A stretch of DNA of 64,000 nt from Dictyophora rubrovolvata (lineage: Eukaryota > Basidiomycota > Agaricomycetes > Phallales > Phallaceae), in the NCBI GenBank assembly GCA_029959195.1, contig CP114119.1:2728001-2792000 (forward strand), in the 5' to 3' direction. Of the stretch, positions 60,947 through 64,000 are shown piece after piece; position 1 is the first letter of the stretch, and the number at the start of each line of letters is the position of its first letter. A program made the position numbers and the translations under genes. The notes under the pieces were generated by a model. That model saw only the letters and a program-made list of their open reading frames with translations, did no database searches and was not told the origin of the DNA.

Positions 60947-63074
60947 ATGTTGCGCGCTGATACTATCATCCCCTTGCAAATCAAATATGCTCACTGGCAT
61001 TTCCCTTCGTTTCTACTTGCGCTTGCCTTACTAGTACTTGCAGTTTTAGGACGCAACATCATACGACGACACACTACAAAACTTGTGAGTATGATCGCAA
61101 ACGATTGCAACTTGAAGCTCTTATCGCAGAGATGCATATAGGTGGGGATACCGACACCATACACCGATCATCCAGTTATAGCAGTTTTTAAGTTCATTAT
61201 CAAAACTCAAGAGTACCTCCGTCAGGGATATTATCAAGTAAGGCCACCTCAGTTGGAAAAGTAGACGCAGTTTTAAGAAGCCTTAGACGAAATATAAAGA
61301 GGGTCTGTTCAAACTTCCCGGTCCAAATAGATGGATAGTTGTAGTCAGCTGCCCAGAAAAAATACGGGACATGTACCGGGCTCATACCGACCAAATATCA
61401 TCGTTTGAAGCAATCGACGAGGTAGGATTTTCAATCACCCAAATGTCATCGTTAGAAGCTCAAAGGTTTTGTCAAGATATTACAGTTCACTTACACCCTC
61501 AGTCCTGCAATCTTGGGAGATCCCTATCATTTACCATTTCTACACATCTGGCTAACCAAAAGACTCAATGAGTTCTTTCCGGATATTTTTGATGAGATTC
61601 AATACTCTTTCGAGAAATGGCTGGAGCAAAACAAAGACTCTCAGGAAACCTGTACTATAATAACACTCATTTCACTTATGTCTCTAAACAATAACTGACT
61701 AGAATATTCTAGCTGTTATTTTGAAAGTAGGAACATTTGCCGAGGAATGCGTCAATCGGGTGAGCAACCGGATTTTTGTGGGAAAGCCACTTTGTATGTA
61801 AATTCAAAATGATTCTGAGCTCATGCTAACTTGCGACCTGTAGGTCGCAATGAATTATATCTTTATCTAGTAGCAAAATACACCTTCAGCATGACAATCA
61901 TTGGTTTTATATTGAGTGGCACGCCAAAAAACATACGAAGGTGGGTCTGAACTCTCCGAACAGTCTGTCACTCTTTTCGAGGTGTTGAAATACTCTATTC
62001 CAGATTTCTCGCATTTTTCATATCTCCGAGCTGGTTGCTCTATTTCATATCACTCATTACAGCGCCTATCATCAAATCTCGACATGAACAAGCTATACCA
62101 CCGACGGGCGATCAAGACGAAGAGCCAGTATGTCCTTTCTCTGGCACGATATATGCACAATGGGAGAATATAATGCAATATCATAGCTTTCTGATATATT
62201 ATCAGCTCTCATTTCGATAGCAAAAGGAAAGGAGAGATCATACCTGGCTCTCACGAGGCGCATAGTACACCTGAACTTTGCAGCTGTATCATCAACTTCT
62301 ACGGTAAGGTTCATCAGGTTCCAGAAGCAGTTGTAACTTAATTAAATTTAAATTGCATTCCCAAATAGGTTCTTACTCTTGTTTTAAATCACATTGCGGC
62401 ACGACAAGACTGGCAACAAGAAATATATACCGAGATACAGGACACGGTCGAGCGCATGGGTTTTACCTACGAAGCTCTCGCTCACATGGACAAACTCGAT
62501 TCCTTGATCAAAGAAGTGATGAGATATCATCACTTCTCCTCAAGTACGTCATTTATTCATCGCTTCATTTATTTACTCTAACCTTTTCAATCACAAGCCA
62601 CTATTGGACGCGTTGTCATGAACAAGCCCTTCGTCTTCTCAGACGGAACATCTGTCCCACCTGGCACCTTGTTATGCGCTGCTTCGCGTGAAGTCGCTTT
62701 GGAACATTTTGGCTCTGAATTCAAACCGTTCAGATTTGCTAGAGATAAAGGCCGCGATAGACATCCAACAGACAGCTGTACTACCTCGACTAAGGAATTT
62801 ATGGCTTGGGGTCATGGTCGACATGCTTGGTGGGTAGACGACTGCCGGCTACATATCCTATTACTCACAAAGAATTTATTATAATAGTCCTGGTCGGTAT
62901 TTTGCTGTCTGTCAGATCAAAGCTATCGCAGCCTATGCAATCTTGAACTACAAACTTTCCATTTCCGACGGCCGTACACCCAAGATTGAGTGGCAATTCG
63001 TCATGTCAGCTCCTGAAAAAAATCTTAATTTTGTCTTTGAGCCGAGAGCCCAAGTTTCAGGGGGCCAGTACTGA
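60947..63074 (+). CDS. Cytochrome P450 monooxygenase, third gene
   Basis: About eleven exons encode a P450 of roughly 500 residues, distant from the arm P450s. The N-terminal anchor is FPSFLLALALLVLAVLG. VGIPTPYTDHPVIAVF follows, and LFKLPGPNRWIVVVSCPEKI is the beta-1 region. The I-helix is HLNFAAVSSTST, ExxR lies in LIKEVMRYHH and the heme loop reads WGHGRHACPGRYFA, with the cysteine codon split TG|T by an intron. The end reads FEPRAQVSGGQY. Its type resembles fungal ent-kaurene-oxidase-like P450s. The start at 60947 is chosen over the in-frame 60908 ATG because the membrane anchor follows it at normal distance. A GMC oxidoreductase follows on the same strand. Confidence 0.82.
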
Positions 63075-63787
63075 GGCATTGGCTTCGATGTCATTTCTCG
63101 TTGTATAATTAAATCAAGAACACAACATGTAGGACGAATGGTAGTCGTGTGATATTGATTTTCTCAATTCCAACAAAGTTATTACTGTTTTGACCTGGGA
63201 ATGGTGGCAAAAGCATGTTGCCAGGTTGCCTGAAAACAAGGTCCAGTGATTCAGAGTGAAACATCATCGGTTCATCATTGACAGTGCATCAGCTTCACAC
63301 TCATTCATGAATGTTTACGAAAATGAATCTTTCCTTGATTGCCAAATTGGCCGGACTTGAAAATTTTGTTTCGAAAACTGTTGCTCTCAGCTTGAAGATT
63401 TAAGTTCGGGAGCCGGGGATTTCGCAGAGCGGACGCTACAAACGGCCTTCTCAGAAGAAATCAACGATTAAAGAATCGATCTATGATTTCACTCCCGTGT
63501 AACGGAGGGCAATCGCCGCTCAGTCCTACACAAAACTTCAACTGAGGTAGTACAGTACAAGACACCACGACAAGAGATCAGCCGCTCACCTACTTCTTTG
63601 TTGAATCACAGTCGGAAATTTCCCCCTTTTCCTTTCATCAGCTTCTCAGGTCAGATGTGCATGAGGCGTGCGCCACGTTTGCGCACACCGTGACGGCCAT
63701 TCTATTTATGTAATATATGTAATTAAGGCAGCGCCCCCCCAGCCCTGCAAGCCGTTCTGCTCGTCGAGACTGCACCTCATCTACTAC
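63075..63787. other. Intergenic region before the GMC gene
   Basis: It contains the P450 3' flank and the GMC promoter. A CT-rich stretch lies near 63595-63645. No gene is seen. Confidence 0.45.
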
Positions 63788-64000
63788 ATGTGGCCTTTTT
63801 CTAGTAATACCTACCCAGAGCTTTCCCCAGAAGATGTTGGTGTGGAGTACCCTCTCAACGACAATGTCGCCCAACCTGAGCTGTCTGGGCATACATATGA
63901 TTATATCATTGTAGGAGGTAGATACATTCTGCGTCATTTTACAGTTTAAAAGTCATAGAGCGTGTGTTGAACCCAAATATAGGTGGAACTGCGGGTTGTG
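63788..64000 (+). CDS. GMC oxidoreductase, N-terminal part (runs off the window)
   Basis: The start MWPFSSNTYPELSPEDVGVE is followed by GHTYDYIIVGG. An intron then joins GGTAG at the window end (GTGGAACTGCGGG), giving the FAD-binding motif YDYIIVGGGTAG that opens GMC oxidoreductases (alcohol and aryl-alcohol oxidases, glucose-type dehydrogenases). The lack of a clear signal peptide would suggest an intracellular member, but the N-terminus is short and the rest is not visible. It follows the P450 on the same strand and could act in the same pathway. Confidence 0.8.

Overview
The window reads as nuclear DNA of a mushroom-forming basidiomycete (Agaricomycetes-like). Genes are dense and broken by many 45-70 nt GT-AG introns. 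Recognisable fungal families are chitin synthase, the NTE1 lysophospholipase, a bHLH factor, 7TM proteins of basidiomycete type, a GMC oxidoreductase and cytochrome P450s with the heme cysteine codon split by an intron. One intron-containing tRNA-Leu(AAG) is present. There is no sign of a bacterial, organellar or viral replicon.

Layout. 0-5.7 kb: a casein kinase 1-type kinase (minus), a seven-helix membrane protein with a 7-nt microexon (plus) and a small hydrophilic protein (minus). 5.8-12.0 kb: the left arm of a large inverted duplication, carrying a NOPCHAP1-like gene, a P450 and an NmrA/isoflavone-reductase-like gene, all plus. 12.5-14.1 kb: a decayed second NmrA copy interrupted by a 332-bp insertion with a 12-bp target duplication. 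14-18.5 kb: gene-poor, with an F-box-like relic and weak hypothetical genes. 18.9-29.7 kb: divergent chitin synthase (minus) and NTE1 (plus). 35.0-36.1 kb: a bHLH transcription factor between two long gene-poor stretches. 40.8-49.0 kb: four more NmrA-like genes, all minus, one with a frameshift. 47.7-57.8 kb: the right arm, with the NmrA, P450 and NOPCHAP1 genes in mirror order. It is split by about 4.3 kb of unrelated DNA that begins beside the tRNA-Leu gene. 58.7-64 kb: a second 7TM receptor-like gene (minus), a third P450 (plus) and the start of a GMC oxidoreductase (plus).

How it fits together. The core 35 kb holds growth and housekeeping genes (cell wall, phospholipid turnover, transcription factor). 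They are flanked by mirrored copies of a P450 + NADPH-reductase pair. The six NmrA copies share exon structure and a TATA box 28-38 bp before the ATG, and four share an upstream element. The two arm copies also share two conserved palindromes in their promoters. I infer an expanding, co-regulated oxidoreductase family, probably for specialised metabolism or detoxification; substrate and product cannot be read from the sequence. All joins and homology limits were worked out by eye, so exon borders and arm ends may be off by a few bases to a few tens of bases.
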